64,000 bases of DNA, taken from positions 102,217-166,216 of the forward strand of contig CACXHY010000001.1 in NCBI GenBank assembly GCA_902767565.1, written 5' to 3'. The notes beneath the pieces were generated by a model. It was not told the origin of the DNA. It made no database searches and saw only the letters and a list, made by a program, of their open reading frames with translations. The position numbers and the translations under genes are program-made. Shown piece by piece: positions 50,513 to 60,153 of the stretch (position 1 is its first letter; every line of letters begins with the position of its first letter). Origin of the DNA: an uncultured Eubacteriales bacterium. Lineage in GTDB: Bacteria > Bacillota > Clostridia > Christensenellales > Aristaeellaceae.

Positions 50513-51988
50513 GTGCGAACCGTTCTGCCGTCTGAGATGAAAGCGCTTGAGTCTGACTTCATGGCCCGGCGGGGCATTCCCTCTCTGCTCCTGATGGAGA
50601 GGGCGGCAGCCGGTGTGGCCGACGCGATCGCCCGGAACACGCAAGCAGGAGCTTCTGTGCTGTTTCTGTGCGGCTGCGGCAACAACGGCGGCGACGGGCT
50701 TGCCGCGGCACGGCTGTGGCGCGGCCGAAAGGGCGGCGCGCTGGTCTGGCTGATGCCGGGCAGGCTGAGCCCGGACGCGGAGATTCAGCTGCAGCTGGCC
50801 GAGGAGGCCGGCGTGGAGATCCGCGTACTAAGGGAGATCCCGGATTCGCTGCCCCAATGCTCTCTGGCCGTGGACGCCCTGTTCGGGACCGGCCTGTCCC
50901 GCGGGGTGACCGGCCCGGCCGCGGAGCTCATCGCACTGCTCGACCGCAGCGGCGTGCCCGTGCTGGCCGTGGACATCCCCTCCGGGCTGGACGGGGCGAC
51001 GGGACGGGTGAACGGCGCTGCCGTCCGCGCCGTGGAAACCGTCACCTTCCACCGGGCGAAGCCGGGACTGTTCCTGCGGCAGGGCTGTGCGTACGCCGGC
51101 CGGATCACGGTCTGCCCGATCCTGATCCCGGCGGATACGCCGCCCGATGAGGGGCTCGCCTTCCTGACCTCTGAGGAGGCGGCCGCGCTCGTTCCCCCGC
51201 GGGGCCCGGAAAGCCACAAGGGGACCTTCGGCACGGCTGTGCTGTGCGTCGGGTCGGTCGGCATGGCCGGGGCGGCCGCCCTGTGCGCGGAGGCCTGCAT
51301 CCGGGCAGGCAGCGGACTGACGCGGATCCTGTGCCCCGAGGCCATCGTGCCCGTGCTGCAGACCCTGGTGCCCGGCGCCACCTGCATTCCCCTCCCCGGG
51401 GACGCTTCGCTCTGGCCGGGCATCGCTGAAAAAGCCCTGCGCGGCGCGGTCCGGGCAGCCATCGGCTGCGGGCTGGGGCAGGATGAGGATCTGCTGCCCC
51501 TGCTGCGGGCCTTCCGGGCGGCGTCCTGCCCCGTGGTCTGGGACGCGGACGCGCTGGGTCTGCTGGCATCGCACCCGGATCTGCTGCCCCTGCCCGCGAA
51601 AGACTTCGTCACCCCTCACCCCGGAGAAGCCGCGCGGCTCCTGTCGTGCACGACAGCCGAAGTGACGGACGAACCTCTTCGATCGCTTGCGGCTCTCAGG
51701 GAGCGCTGCGGATGCAATGTGATCCTCAAAGGCGCGCGAAGCCTCATGACCGACGGCACGGACTGCGCCGTCAACCCGATCGGGACCCCCGCTCTGGCGA
51801 TGGGCGGAAGCGGAGACATCCTGACGGGTCTGCTGTGCGGACTCATCGGCCAGGGGATCCCCACGTCCCTGCAGACCATGCAGCTGGCATGCTATGAGCA
51901 CGTACTGGCTGCCGAACGGGCCGCAAAGGCGCACGGTCTCACCTCGCCCGTTCCGCAGGAGATCGCGGCAAGCATCCGTCTCGGATGA
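50513..51988 (+). CDS. nnr: Bifunctional NAD(P)HX epimerase/dehydratase
   Basis: About 491 residues. The N-terminal YjeF domain has CGCGNNGGDGLAAARL and DALFGTGL (epimerase); the C-terminal carbohydrate-kinase-like domain has SHKGTFGTAVLC, TPHPGEAARLL and AMGGSGDILTGLL (dehydratase). Together they repair hydrated NADH and NADPH. GTG at 50513 is preferred because the ATG at 50507 abuts the GGAGGAGGG site. First gene of a seven-gene rightward operon. Confidence 0.94.
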   Translation: MRTVLPSEMKALESDFMARRGIPSLLLMERAAAGVADAIARNTQAGASVLFLCGCGNNGGDGLAAARLWRGRKGGALVWLMPGRLSPDAEIQLQLAEEAGVEIRVLREIPDSLPQCSLAVDALFGTGLSRGVTGPAAELIALLDRSGVPVLAVDIPSGLDGATGRVNGAAVRAVETVTFHRAKPGLFLRQGCAYAGRITVCPILIPADTPPDEGLAFLTSEEAAALVPPRGPESHKGTFGTAVLCVGSVGMAGAAALCAEACIRAGSGLTRILCPEAIVPVLQTLVPGATCIPLPGDASLWPGIAEKALRGAVRAAIGCGLGQDEDLLPLLRAFRAASCPVVWDADALGLLASHPDLLPLPAKDFVTPHPGEAARLLSCTTAEVTDEPLRSLAALRERCGCNVILKGARSLMTDGTDCAVNPIGTPALAMGGSGDILTGLLCGLIGQGIPTSLQTMQLACYEHVLAAERAAKAHGLTSPVPQEIAASIRLG

Positions 51989-52028
51989 GGATCCGTCCGG
52001 ACACTGACGACACACGGAGATGAACTGT

Positions 52029-52877
52029 ATGTATGATCTGATCATTATCGGCGGCGGTCCCGCGGCACTGAGCTGCGCCATCACCGCCCGGAAGCGCGCC
52101 CTGGAATGTCTGGTGGTCTGCGCCGACGAAAACAGCGGCTGGCTGGCGAAAGCCGATCGCCTGGACAACTATCCCGGCATGCCGGCCGTATCCGGGAAGG
52201 AGCTGCTGCGGGTCTTCCGCGAACAGGCAGCCTCCCTGGGCGCCCATTTCATGAGCGGCGTCGCCCGGCAGGTCCAGAGGCTGGGCGCCTCCTTCATGAC
52301 CCTGGTGGGCAACGACATCGTGGAGTCCAGGGCGGTGGTGCTGGCGCTCGGCGCTGCCCGGCCCGCCCTTCTGCCGGGTGAAGAGGAACTGCTGGGCAAG
52401 GGCGTCAGCTGGTGCGGCACCTGCGACGGCATGTTCTTCCGGAATAAGACCGTGGCCGTCCTTTCCTCCTGGAAGGGGGGCGTGGAAGAGGCCGGGTTCC
52501 TTGCGGGGCTGGCTTCCTCCGTGGACTACTATGCCCTGAAGCCTCATGATCTGCCTGAAGATGAGCGGATCACCCTCCGGGACGGCAAGCCGCTTTCGCT
52601 TGAGGGGCGGGACAAGCAGATCGCCGTAAAGACGGACGGAGGGGAGGCGGTCTACGACGGCGTCTTCATTTTCCGTCCCGCCGTGGCCCCGGACCGCATC
52701 CTTCACGGTCTCCCGCTGGACGGTCCCTTCATCCGCGTGGACAGGCGCATGGCCACCGGCCTGCCTCTGGTCTATGCATGCGGCGACTGCGCCGGGCAGC
52801 CGCTTCAGGTCGCCAAGGCGGTGGGCGAAGGCAATGTCGCCGCCATTTCCGCAGCGGAGGATCTGGCCCATGCGTAA
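52029..52877 (+). CDS. Thioredoxin reductase-like flavoprotein lacking the NADPH motif
   Basis: 282 residues from ATG 52029. FAD-binding IIIGGGPAALS (6-16), redox pair CGTC (129-132) and C-terminal FAD contact GDCAGQPLQVAKAVGEG. Where thioredoxin reductase has the NADPH fold motif GGGDSA and the HRR loop, this protein has LSSWKGGVEEA and no such Arg pair. That is the mark of pyridine-nucleotide-independent enzymes such as the ferredoxin-dependent flavin thioredoxin reductase of Clostridium. It likely reduces thioredoxin with ferredoxin electrons. It overlaps the next gene by 8 bases. Confidence 0.85.
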   Translation: MYDLIIIGGGPAALSCAITARKRALECLVVCADENSGWLAKADRLDNYPGMPAVSGKELLRVFREQAASLGAHFMSGVARQVQRLGASFMTLVGNDIVESRAVVLALGAARPALLPGEEELLGKGVSWCGTCDGMFFRNKTVAVLSSWKGGVEEAGFLAGLASSVDYYALKPHDLPEDERITLRDGKPLSLEGRDKQIAVKTDGGEAVYDGVFIFRPAVAPDRILHGLPLDGPFIRVDRRMATGLPLVYACGDCAGQPLQVAKAVGEGNVAAISAAEDLAHA

Positions 52878-53634
52878 AGGAATCATCCTGTTGATCGTCA
52901 CGGTCCTGCTTGTGCCGGCAGCCGCGTCCGCCGACCCGCTGACCCTGCTCCCGGACCTGGAGGGCACGCTCTGCTGGCCCGAGGATGCGAGCCCCGAGAC
53001 GGCAGTCTTTGTGTACACCTACCGTTTCCCCCAGGTCGCCGGGGAAGGAGAGACGGAGGAGACCATCAACAAAGCGTATCAGGACGCGCTTGAATACGCG
53101 GTGGACTTCGACGTCGCCAGGCGGGGCGAGGAGATCCTGGATACCTCCGTTCAGTCCCGCACCGATGTGACCTACCGCGTGACGGGGAACGACGACGCGT
53201 TTTTCTCGGTGCTGCTGATCTCCGACTCCACCCTGGAGGGCACCCGCATCGTCAACGTGTCCGCCCTGGTCTTCAGCCGCGATACGCAGAAGGCGGGAAA
53301 CATCATGACCCTCCCTTACCTGCTGGGCATCCTGGAGGACACCAGCAACGATGACTGGATGCGCGACCATCAGACCGAGCGGGCCGAGGCGGTCGTGCGG
53401 GAGTTGGTGTGGGACGGGCTGGAGCGGCGCCGCGAAGCCGGCGACGCCATCCCCGAATGGCTCACGGAGGAAAGCCTGGCAGACGTTTTCTTCCCGGAGG
53501 AGGATTTCTATTACGACGGGGAGACCGGCGAGATCGTCTTCTTCCTCCAGCCCTGGCTGAACAGCGAGGAGATGGAGCCTGACAGCTTTTACACGTTCTC
53601 CTTTGACATCGAGGACATCATCGACGAGATGTGA
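52870..53634 (+). CDS. Secreted DUF3298/RsiV-like protein
   Basis: 254 residues. A signal peptide (KGIILLIVTVLLVPAAASA) ends near 20. The mature part has the DUF3298-like order: YTYRFPQV then ETEETINKAYQDALE, a long helix with MRDHQTERAEAVVRELV, and the closing strands FYYDGETGEIVFFLQPW. RsiV, which shares this fold, is a lysozyme-sensing anti-sigma factor, but this protein has no cytoplasmic anti-sigma part. Its role is unknown; it is tightly coupled to the reductase gene. Confidence 0.7.
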   Translation: MRKGIILLIVTVLLVPAAASADPLTLLPDLEGTLCWPEDASPETAVFVYTYRFPQVAGEGETEETINKAYQDALEYAVDFDVARRGEEILDTSVQSRTDVTYRVTGNDDAFFSVLLISDSTLEGTRIVNVSALVFSRDTQKAGNIMTLPYLLGILEDTSNDDWMRDHQTERAEAVVRELVWDGLERRREAGDAIPEWLTEESLADVFFPEEDFYYDGETGEIVFFLQPWLNSEEMEPDSFYTFSFDIEDIIDEM

Positions 53635-53677
53635 CCGGTATTTTCCGATCCCGACAGACAGATAAGGAGCCCTGAGA

Positions 53678-54625
53678 ATGAACTGGTACGAGGTGACAGT
53701 GCACACGACGACCGCGGCGGCGGACGCCGTCAGCGAGGCGCTCATGCGCAGCGGCGCGTCCGGCACCATGGTGGAGGACCGGGCCGACATTCCGGATCCT
53801 GCCAAGCCCAACGGCTATTGGGAGATCATCGATCCGGGCCTGCTGGACGCCATGCCGGAGGATGTGCTGGTCCACGCCTGGCTGGAGCCGGACGAAACGC
53901 TTCGCGCCCGGTTGGCCGCCCTGGACGCGAGTCTCAGCGAGATCCGGGAGGATTTCGCCGGATCCGCCGGCAGTCTCCGCGTGGAATCCGCTGATGTGAA
54001 GGACGAGGACTGGTCCGAGGTGTGGAAGCAGTATTACAAGCCCTTCCGCGCCGGGGAGCACCTGGTGGTGAAGCCCTCCTGGGAGCCTTACGAACCGCTT
54101 GAAGGGGATCTCGTCATCGAGATCGACCCGGGCATGGCTTTCGGCAGCGGCATGCACGAGACCACCTCCATGTGCCTGGGCTTGCTGGAGCAATACGTGA
54201 AGCCCAGCGCGCGGGTGGCCGACGTGGGCACCGGCAGCGGGATCCTGGCCATCGGCGCGGCCCTGCTGGGGGCGGAGAATCTGCTGGCCATCGACATCGA
54301 CCCCACCGCGGTCCGCGTCGCGGCCGAGAACGTGGAGCACTGCGGCTTCGCCGACAGGATCCGCGTGCGGCTGGGGGACCTGCTGGCCCGGGCCGACGGC
54401 GAGGTCTTCGATGTCTGCGTCGCCAACATCATCGCCGACGTCATCATCGGCTTCGCCAAACCGCTGATCCCCCATATCGCCCCGGGCGGCGTGTTCCTGT
54501 GCTCCGGCATCATCTCGGAGCGGGAGCGGGATGTGCGGGACGCCCTGACGGGCGCCGGCTACACCCTGCTGGATGTGCGGCACAAGGGCGAATGGGTGGC
54601 CATGGCTGCGAGGAGGCCGGACTGA
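53678..54625 (+). CDS. prmA: Ribosomal protein L11 methyltransferase
   Basis: 315 residues. The N-terminal L11-binding domain is followed by the SAM methyltransferase with DPGMAFGSGMHETT, ADVGTGSGILAIGAALLGA and VANIIADVI, as in PrmA. It trimethylates ribosomal protein L11. AAGGAG precedes the ATG. Its stop overlaps the rsmE start (TGATG). Confidence 0.95.
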   Translation: MNWYEVTVHTTTAAADAVSEALMRSGASGTMVEDRADIPDPAKPNGYWEIIDPGLLDAMPEDVLVHAWLEPDETLRARLAALDASLSEIREDFAGSAGSLRVESADVKDEDWSEVWKQYYKPFRAGEHLVVKPSWEPYEPLEGDLVIEIDPGMAFGSGMHETTSMCLGLLEQYVKPSARVADVGTGSGILAIGAALLGAENLLAIDIDPTAVRVAAENVEHCGFADRIRVRLGDLLARADGEVFDVCVANIIADVIIGFAKPLIPHIAPGGVFLCSGIISERERDVRDALTGAGYTLLDVRHKGEWVAMAARRPD

Positions 54626-55380
54626 TGCACCGTTTCTGGATCGAGGGATCCGCGGGACCCGGAGAGGAAGTCTCCCTCTCCCCCGAGGACGTTCGTCACG
54701 CCGACCGGGTGCTGCGCATGAGACCCGGCGACGCCTGTGAACTGCTGGGCGGCGGAGCCCGCCTCCTAGGTGAGATCACGGCCCTGTCGGGCACGGAAGG
54801 AAGGGTGCGCGTCGTGCGGGCCCTTCCTTCCACCGAGGCGCGCCTGCGGATCACCCTGTTTCAGGGACTGCCCAAGGGCGACAAGATAGAACTCATCGTG
54901 CAGAAGGCCGTGGAGCTGGGAGCGGATTCCGTTGTCCCGGTGGTCATGCCCCGGTCCGTGTCGAGGCTCGATCCCGGGGACGCGGCGCGCAAGCGGGACC
55001 GCTGGCAGAAGATTGCCGCGGAAGCCTGCAAGCAGTCCGGCCGGTGCCGCATGCCGGAGGTCGGGACGCCGATCGACGCGAAGCGGCTTCCGGAAGCGCT
55101 GAAAGGATTCGACGCCGCCATCGTGCCCTGGGAGGACGCCCGTTCGCTGTCACTGAAGCGTTTTGCCGCAGATCATCCGGATCTCCGCGATCTGGCGGTG
55201 GTCATCGGACCCGAGGGCGGCATGGGCGAAGACGAGATCGCGGACATGCGCGCCGTGGGCTGCTGTCCCGTCACCCTGGGGCCGCGCATCCTGCGCACGG
55301 AGACCGCCGGGCTCGCGGCTCTGGCGGCCCTGATGGCTCTGTACGACGAAATGGAGGCGGTGCCATGCCCCGAAGCGTAG
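54625..55380 (+). CDS. rsmE: 16S rRNA (uracil-1498-N3)-methyltransferase
   Basis: 251 residues. SPOUT methyltransferase with LFQGLPKGDKIELIVQKAVELG (split), CKQSGRC, IGPEGGMGEDEI and LGPRILRTETAGLAAL, the knot region that binds SAM. It methylates U1498 of 16S rRNA. The start overlaps prmA and GAGGAGG lies upstream. Confidence 0.95.
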   Translation: MHRFWIEGSAGPGEEVSLSPEDVRHADRVLRMRPGDACELLGGGARLLGEITALSGTEGRVRVVRALPSTEARLRITLFQGLPKGDKIELIVQKAVELGADSVVPVVMPRSVSRLDPGDAARKRDRWQKIAAEACKQSGRCRMPEVGTPIDAKRLPEALKGFDAAIVPWEDARSLSLKRFAADHPDLRDLAVVIGPEGGMGEDEIADMRAVGCCPVTLGPRILRTETAGLAALAALMALYDEMEAVPCPEA

Positions 55381-56699
55381 CCTTTCACACTCTCGGGTGC
55401 AAGGTGAATCAGTACGATTCCCAGGCCATGCTGGAGCTCTTCCGGGCCGCGGGATACGAGGCCGTCCCCTTCGAGGGCGAGGCCGACGTCTACGTCATCA
55501 ACACCTGCACGGTGACCGGGGTCGGCGACAAGAAATCCATGCAGCTGGCCCGGCGGATCCGCCGCCTGCACCCGGAAAGCGATCTGATCCTCTGCGGATG
55601 CCTGGCGCAGCGCAAAGGCGAGGCGCTTCTCCGGGAGACCGGCGCCCGCCTGGTGCTGGGCACCCAGCGGCGGGCGGAGGTGGTGACGCTGCTGGAACAG
55701 GCCGTGCGCAGCGATACAAGGATGGCCTGTGTCGATCCCCTGCCCAAGGGCACGCCCTACGAGCCCCTGTGGGTGCGGACGCAGGAAGAGCATACCCGCG
55801 CCGTGATGAAGATCCAGGAGGGATGCGACAACCGCTGCACCTACTGCATCATTCCCAGCGTCCGGGGACCCATCCGCTCCCGGCTGCCCGAGAGCATCCG
55901 CGCGGAAGCCGAGGCGCTGGCGGAAGCCGGTTTTCGGGAGATCGTGCTGACCGGCATCCATCTCACCAGCTATGGGCGGGATCTGGGCGGCATCACGCTG
56001 CTGGACGCCATCCGCACGGTGCACGAGGTGGATGGCGTGCGGCGGATCCGGCTCGGGAGCCTGGAGCCAACGGTAGCCACCCGCGACTTTGCGGAGGCCC
56101 TTCGCCGTCTGCCCAAAGTGTGTCCCCAGTTCCATCTGGCGCTTCAGTCAGGCTGCGACACCGTGCTGAACCGCATGGCCCGCCGCTACAACATGCGCAT
56201 GTATGGCGAAGCCGTTGCCAACCTCCGGGCCGTTTTCCCGGACTGTGCCCTGACCACGGACGTGCTGACGGGCTTCCCCGGCGAAACCGAAGAGGAGCAC
56301 CGGGTGACCTGCGAGGCCCTGCGCGACATCCGGTTCGCCCGCATCCACGTATTCCCCTACTCCCGCCGCGAGGGCACAAAGGCCGCCGACATGCCGGGTC
56401 AGCTGAGCCGGGCTGAAAAGGAAGCCCGCGTTCGTGAACTGATGGCCATCGGCGAGGAGACCGGCCGCCTGTACCGGGGGTCCTGGCTCGGCCGTGAAAC
56501 CGTGGTGCTGCTGGAAACCTCGGACGCCGGGGGCTGGCACGGCTACACCCCCGAATACATTCCCGTCACCGTGGCGCCCGCTCCCGGCCTCTCGTCCGGA
56601 GATCTCGCAGCCGTAAGGCTCGGGGCACTCCTGGGAGACGGCATGACGGGCACCGTCATCATGAGATCCGAATCTGAAAGGAGTACCGAACATGTCTGA
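55365..56699 (+). CDS. mtaB: tRNA t6A37 methylthiotransferase MtaB
   Basis: 444 residues. The MTTase N-terminal domain has three cluster cysteines (TLGCKVNQYD, INTCTVTG, LCGCLAQ). The radical-SAM motif is EGCDNRCTYC, with a TRAM domain at the C-terminus. It makes ms2t6A on tRNAs reading ANN codons. The order prmA-rsmE-mtaB-HIT is common in Firmicutes. It overlaps rsmE by 16 bases and HIT by 8. Confidence 0.95.
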   Translation: MPRSVAFHTLGCKVNQYDSQAMLELFRAAGYEAVPFEGEADVYVINTCTVTGVGDKKSMQLARRIRRLHPESDLILCGCLAQRKGEALLRETGARLVLGTQRRAEVVTLLEQAVRSDTRMACVDPLPKGTPYEPLWVRTQEEHTRAVMKIQEGCDNRCTYCIIPSVRGPIRSRLPESIRAEAEALAEAGFREIVLTGIHLTSYGRDLGGITLLDAIRTVHEVDGVRRIRLGSLEPTVATRDFAEALRRLPKVCPQFHLALQSGCDTVLNRMARRYNMRMYGEAVANLRAVFPDCALTTDVLTGFPGETEEEHRVTCEALRDIRFARIHVFPYSRREGTKAADMPGQLSRAEKEARVRELMAIGEETGRLYRGSWLGRETVVLLETSDAGGWHGYTPEYIPVTVAPAPGLSSGDLAAVRLGALLGDGMTGTVIMRSESERSTEHV

Positions 56700-57033
56700 C
56701 TGTCTCTTCTGCAGGATCATCAGCGGCGAGATCCCCTCCGCGAAGGTCTATGAGGATGCCCTGACCTATGCCTTCCGGGACATCAATCCCATGATGCCCG
56801 TCCATGTACTGGTGGTCCCGAAGCAGCATCTGGCCTCCGTCGCGGCTGCGGACGAGGCCACCGACGAAGTGCTGGCGGGCTGCCTGCGGACCTGCGCAAA
56901 GGTCGCGGCCCAGGAGGGGCTGACCGGCGGTTTCCGCGTGGTCTCCAACTGCGGAGACGACGCCTGCCAGAGCGTACAGCATCTGCATTTCCACGTCCTC
57001 GGCGGCGGGAAGATGACCGACCGCATGGGCTGA
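56692..57033 (+). CDS. HIT family hydrolase (Hint-like)
   Basis: 113 residues with the catalytic HLHFHVLGG motif and CLFCRIISGEIP at the N-terminus. Hint-type enzymes hydrolyse nucleoside phosphoramidates or adenylates. AAGGAG precedes the ATG. It ends the operon just before the terminator. Confidence 0.94.
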   Translation: MSDCLFCRIISGEIPSAKVYEDALTYAFRDINPMMPVHVLVVPKQHLASVAAADEATDEVLAGCLRTCAKVAAQEGLTGGFRVVSNCGDDACQSVQHLHFHVLGGGKMTDRMG

Positions 57034-57055
57034 TCCCGGCGATCTTGCCCGCAGA

Positions 57056-57094
57056 AAAACCCCGGAGAGCATCCGTCGGGCGCTCCGGGGTTTT
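57056..57094. terminator. Bidirectional terminator
   Basis: Perfect 12-bp stem AAAACCCCGGAG (57056-57067) / CTCCGGGGTTTT (57083-57094) between convergent HIT and secreted-protein genes. Confidence 0.88.
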
Positions 57095-57157
57095 CATATG
57101 CATCCATCTCGGCGGCGTTGGATCCGCCGTGTCGGGATCCCCCTGACCGGGCAGGTC

Positions 57158-58516
57158 TCAGTTTCCGTTCACCAGCCGCAGCAGGATCGGCATGGGGATC
57201 ACATTGATCAGTTTCGTGCTCAGCTCTCCGACGCCCTGTTTGAAGGCGGCCGTGATGGTCTCCTGATCATTCAGGGTGATGGGCTCCGCGTCGGGCCAGG
57301 TGTAGGCGACGGGGTCATCCGTGCGCACGACCTCCGCGGTCTCAAAAGGTTCTTCCGCGTCGCCCAGATAAACATCGGAACGGCTCGTACCGGCCTCGGG
57401 GGAATAGGCGGAATGCTCCCGCAGCGTCAGCCCGCGGGCATCCAGCGTCGCGTCCATCTCAAAGGCAAGGGAGGAGCCTTCCGCGCTGATCCGCAGGCTG
57501 TCCAGGGTCAGGGTGAACAGGCGGTTGCCGCTCTGCGCAGAGGCCGCCCGGAAGCCGGTGTGGGCGGGATCCAGCCACAGGGCCACGGTGCCCGTCACGA
57601 TCACATCGTTTCCGTCCCCCGACAGGTTGACGTCCAGCTTCACGTCGGCATAGTACACCCGGCCGTCCGATCCGCCCCAGCCGATCACGATGCGGCCGTC
57701 CGCGCCGGCGGAAAGTGTGAGGATCTGGTCATCCCCCCGGAAAACGGTGAGGGACGCGCCCACTTCCTTGCCCTCCGCATCCTTCGCGGAAACGTAGACG
57801 TAACGGCACGCGTTCCCGGAGGCGTAATCCATCAGGGTCTGCTGCAGACCGGACTTGAATTCGCCCCATCCGCTCCAGGTCCCGCTCACGCCGTCCAGCT
57901 TGTTCAGCAGGCGCATACCCAGCACGGCCAGATCCCGGTCGTCAAAGCGGACGACCGTGCGGGAAAGAGCTCCGCTGTAGGCGTCGCCGGAGAAGACGCC
58001 GACTTCCTCGACGGTCTCCAGGTTCTGCGCCCAGGCGGTGCACTCGCCCAGCAGGTCCGAAGCGTGCTCCGCCACATAGTTCGCGACGCCCTCGATCACG
58101 GGCAGGGCATCGTTCAGCGTCTGCAGCAGCTGATTCACTTCATCCGTCACGTCGATGATGACGCCGGGAAGCAGGCTGGACGCCACCTGGATCTTCCCAT
58201 CGGCCGTCTCTCGGATCGCGCCGTCGACCAGCGCCGTGTCCCCGACGCGCAGCACGACGCTGATCTCATTCCGTGAGGGGATCAGATTCACTTCCGCTTC
58301 CGCCCGGTTCACCACGGATACGATATCCGGCACCAGTTCCAGCAGCCCCGCATCAGTCAGTCCGAAGGCTGTCAGCACCTGAACCATCTGTTCCGCGTCC
58401 ACATGCCAGCGGCTCACCTGCCGCGTGTCCGCATCACCATACGCACAGGCTGCGCAGCCGACGCACAGCATCAGTGCAGCACACAGAGCCAGAAGGCGCT
58501 TGCTCGGTTTCATCAT
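57158..58516 (-). CDS. Large secreted protein of unknown function (third of three)
   Basis: 452 residues. A signal sequence (KRLLALCAALMLCVGCAAC) with a weak lipobox-like LCVGC could make it a lipoprotein. The body is beta-rich with no motif I know. Repeated features are polar strands such as DVKLDVNLSGDGNDVIVTGT and long runs of Asp/Val/Thr. Its ATG overlaps the stop of the preceding gene by 4 bases. All three secreted genes form one block after dus. Confidence 0.72.
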   Translation of the reverse strand: MMKPSKRLLALCAALMLCVGCAACAYGDADTRQVSRWHVDAEQMVQVLTAFGLTDAGLLELVPDIVSVVNRAEAEVNLIPSRNEISVVLRVGDTALVDGAIRETADGKIQVASSLLPGVIIDVTDEVNQLLQTLNDALPVIEGVANYVAEHASDLLGECTAWAQNLETVEEVGVFSGDAYSGALSRTVVRFDDRDLAVLGMRLLNKLDGVSGTWSGWGEFKSGLQQTLMDYASGNACRYVYVSAKDAEGKEVGASLTVFRGDDQILTLSAGADGRIVIGWGGSDGRVYYADVKLDVNLSGDGNDVIVTGTVALWLDPAHTGFRAASAQSGNRLFTLTLDSLRISAEGSSLAFEMDATLDARGLTLREHSAYSPEAGTSRSDVYLGDAEEPFETAEVVRTDDPVAYTWPDAEPITLNDQETITAAFKQGVGELSTKLINVIPMPILLRLVNGN

Positions 58517-60153
58517 CCATCCTCCTCATCCAGATCCACAAATTCGATCGTTTCGTCCTGCGGCTGCGGTGTCGGCGTCGCGGTCGGCACGGGTGTTTCC
58601 GTGGGCTTCGGCGTCGCGGTCGGCGCAGGGGTCTCCGTGAGTTTCGGGGTCGGCGTCAGGGCAGGCTCCGGGGTGGGTGTCGCCGTCACCTCTTCCAGCA
58701 CGGGGATCTCCTCAGCAGGTCCCTCCGTCGGTCCCGGGGTCGGCTGTGCGCCGTCCAGCATGGCCAGCGTCAGCAGCGCGTTGGTCAGCAGATCGTTCCG
58801 GATCCCCTGCCTGCGCTCATCCGAGAGGGCTGTCGCGTCGATCCATCCGGTCGTGTCCATGTCGGTGGCGGTCCACGGGGCGGTGTCGTTAAGCTTTGCG
58901 GTCAGCGTGATCTGCTCGCCGGCAATCTCCAGGCTGCCGTCGATCTCCACGGTGGTGGTACTGGTGTTCCCGTATGCCGAGTACAGGTAAAACCGCAGAT
59001 GGGCCGTGATCGGGTCAAAGGCGGCCTCGCTGTCGGCGTCCGGGGTGATGCGCAGGTTCCAGATCACAACCTCGCTCTCGCTGTAATTCGCGTCCACGAT
59101 CTGGGAGAAGGAGCGGTCCGCTTCCCAGGATGCCTTCACCAGTTCGCCGTCGCTGTTCGACAGCTCCAGTTTTCCGCCCCAGGACATGCTGTCCCGGTCG
59201 TCCGAACGTTTGCTGACGGTGAAGAAGACCGGGTGTTCCCCGCCCCGCAGGCGAAGGGAGGTCTCTCCGTTCTCCTCCCGGAGCTCCAGCTCGGTCCATC
59301 CGTACAGACCGCCTGTCAGCGGCATGGTCACGGTCAGCGAGACCGTTTCGCCCCGGGTGGTGAGCATGCGCTCGATCTCAACGCCTCCGGTGATGGGGAG
59401 AGTGTCGATCACCCGATCCTCATAGGCAAGGTTCTCGCCGGAGAAGCCGAGCAGCAGCTGATCCTCCGTGAGATACAGCTTTACCTGCCGGTAGATATCC
59501 TCGTCGTTCAGGGCGATGCGCAGCAGGTTCTTCATCTCGGCTTTCATATCGGAGGCCGGGATCTGGTAATGGATCCGCAGCAGCGTGCGGCCGTTCTCGG
59601 TCACCTGCACAGGCGCCTCGGCATACCGCATGACCCAGTTTTCCAGTTCGTTGTTCAGCGGTGCCGTGACGGTGTTCCAGTTGTCGGCATGGATCAGCGC
59701 GTTGAACACCGCCGTCAGGTAATTGGGATTGGACTCGGCGCCCGCCGTCAGCGACGACAGGATATCGCCCTTCCACGGATACCGGAGCAGCGTGTCGATC
59801 AGCAGGTCGGAACGCAGATACAGCCAGGTGCCGTCGCTCCACAGGCGCGTGAAAGCGGTATTCGTCCCGTTCTTGCTGATCATCGACTCAAATTCGGTAT
59901 GGCCCTGCCTGTCGGTCACCGTCTGGAACCGGATCAGCGCGCCGGAGAGGGGCATAAAGGGCTCGGCCCATTCGGCGCCGCCCTCGAAGGTCAGGCGGAC
60001 CACGCCGCGAAACCCGCTCCCCAGCTGGATCTGGCGATACAGCTTATCCTTCAGACCGTGATAATCCACGGCGATCATGCCGTCCGCCGCGGACAGCGCC
60101 AGCGCCGAGACCAGCAGCATCAGGGCCAGCAGCGCGGCCACGCATCGCTTCAT
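58513..60153 (-). CDS. Large secreted protein with Thr/Pro-rich tail (second of three)
   Basis: 546 residues. The signal peptide (MKRCVAALLALMLLVSALALS) ends near 22. The body, residues 23-455, is beta-rich, with segments such as LYLRSDLLIDTLLRYP and VTLTVTMPLTGGLYGW-like strands; no catalytic motif is seen. The last 85 residues are a Pro/Thr linker with repeats of the form TPAPTATPKPTETP, ending in an acidic DETIEFVDLDEEDG. Such linkers span the cell wall, so the protein is probably surface-exposed or wall-bound. No sorting signal is seen. Confidence 0.75.
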   Translation of the reverse strand: MKRCVAALLALMLLVSALALSAADGMIAVDYHGLKDKLYRQIQLGSGFRGVVRLTFEGGAEWAEPFMPLSGALIRFQTVTDRQGHTEFESMISKNGTNTAFTRLWSDGTWLYLRSDLLIDTLLRYPWKGDILSSLTAGAESNPNYLTAVFNALIHADNWNTVTAPLNNELENWVMRYAEAPVQVTENGRTLLRIHYQIPASDMKAEMKNLLRIALNDEDIYRQVKLYLTEDQLLLGFSGENLAYEDRVIDTLPITGGVEIERMLTTRGETVSLTVTMPLTGGLYGWTELELREENGETSLRLRGGEHPVFFTVSKRSDDRDSMSWGGKLELSNSDGELVKASWEADRSFSQIVDANYSESEVVIWNLRITPDADSEAAFDPITAHLRFYLYSAYGNTSTTTVEIDGSLEIAGEQITLTAKLNDTAPWTATDMDTTGWIDATALSDERRQGIRNDLLTNALLTLAMLDGAQPTPGPTEGPAEEIPVLEEVTATPTPEPALTPTPKLTETPAPTATPKPTETPVPTATPTPQPQDETIEFVDLDEEDG

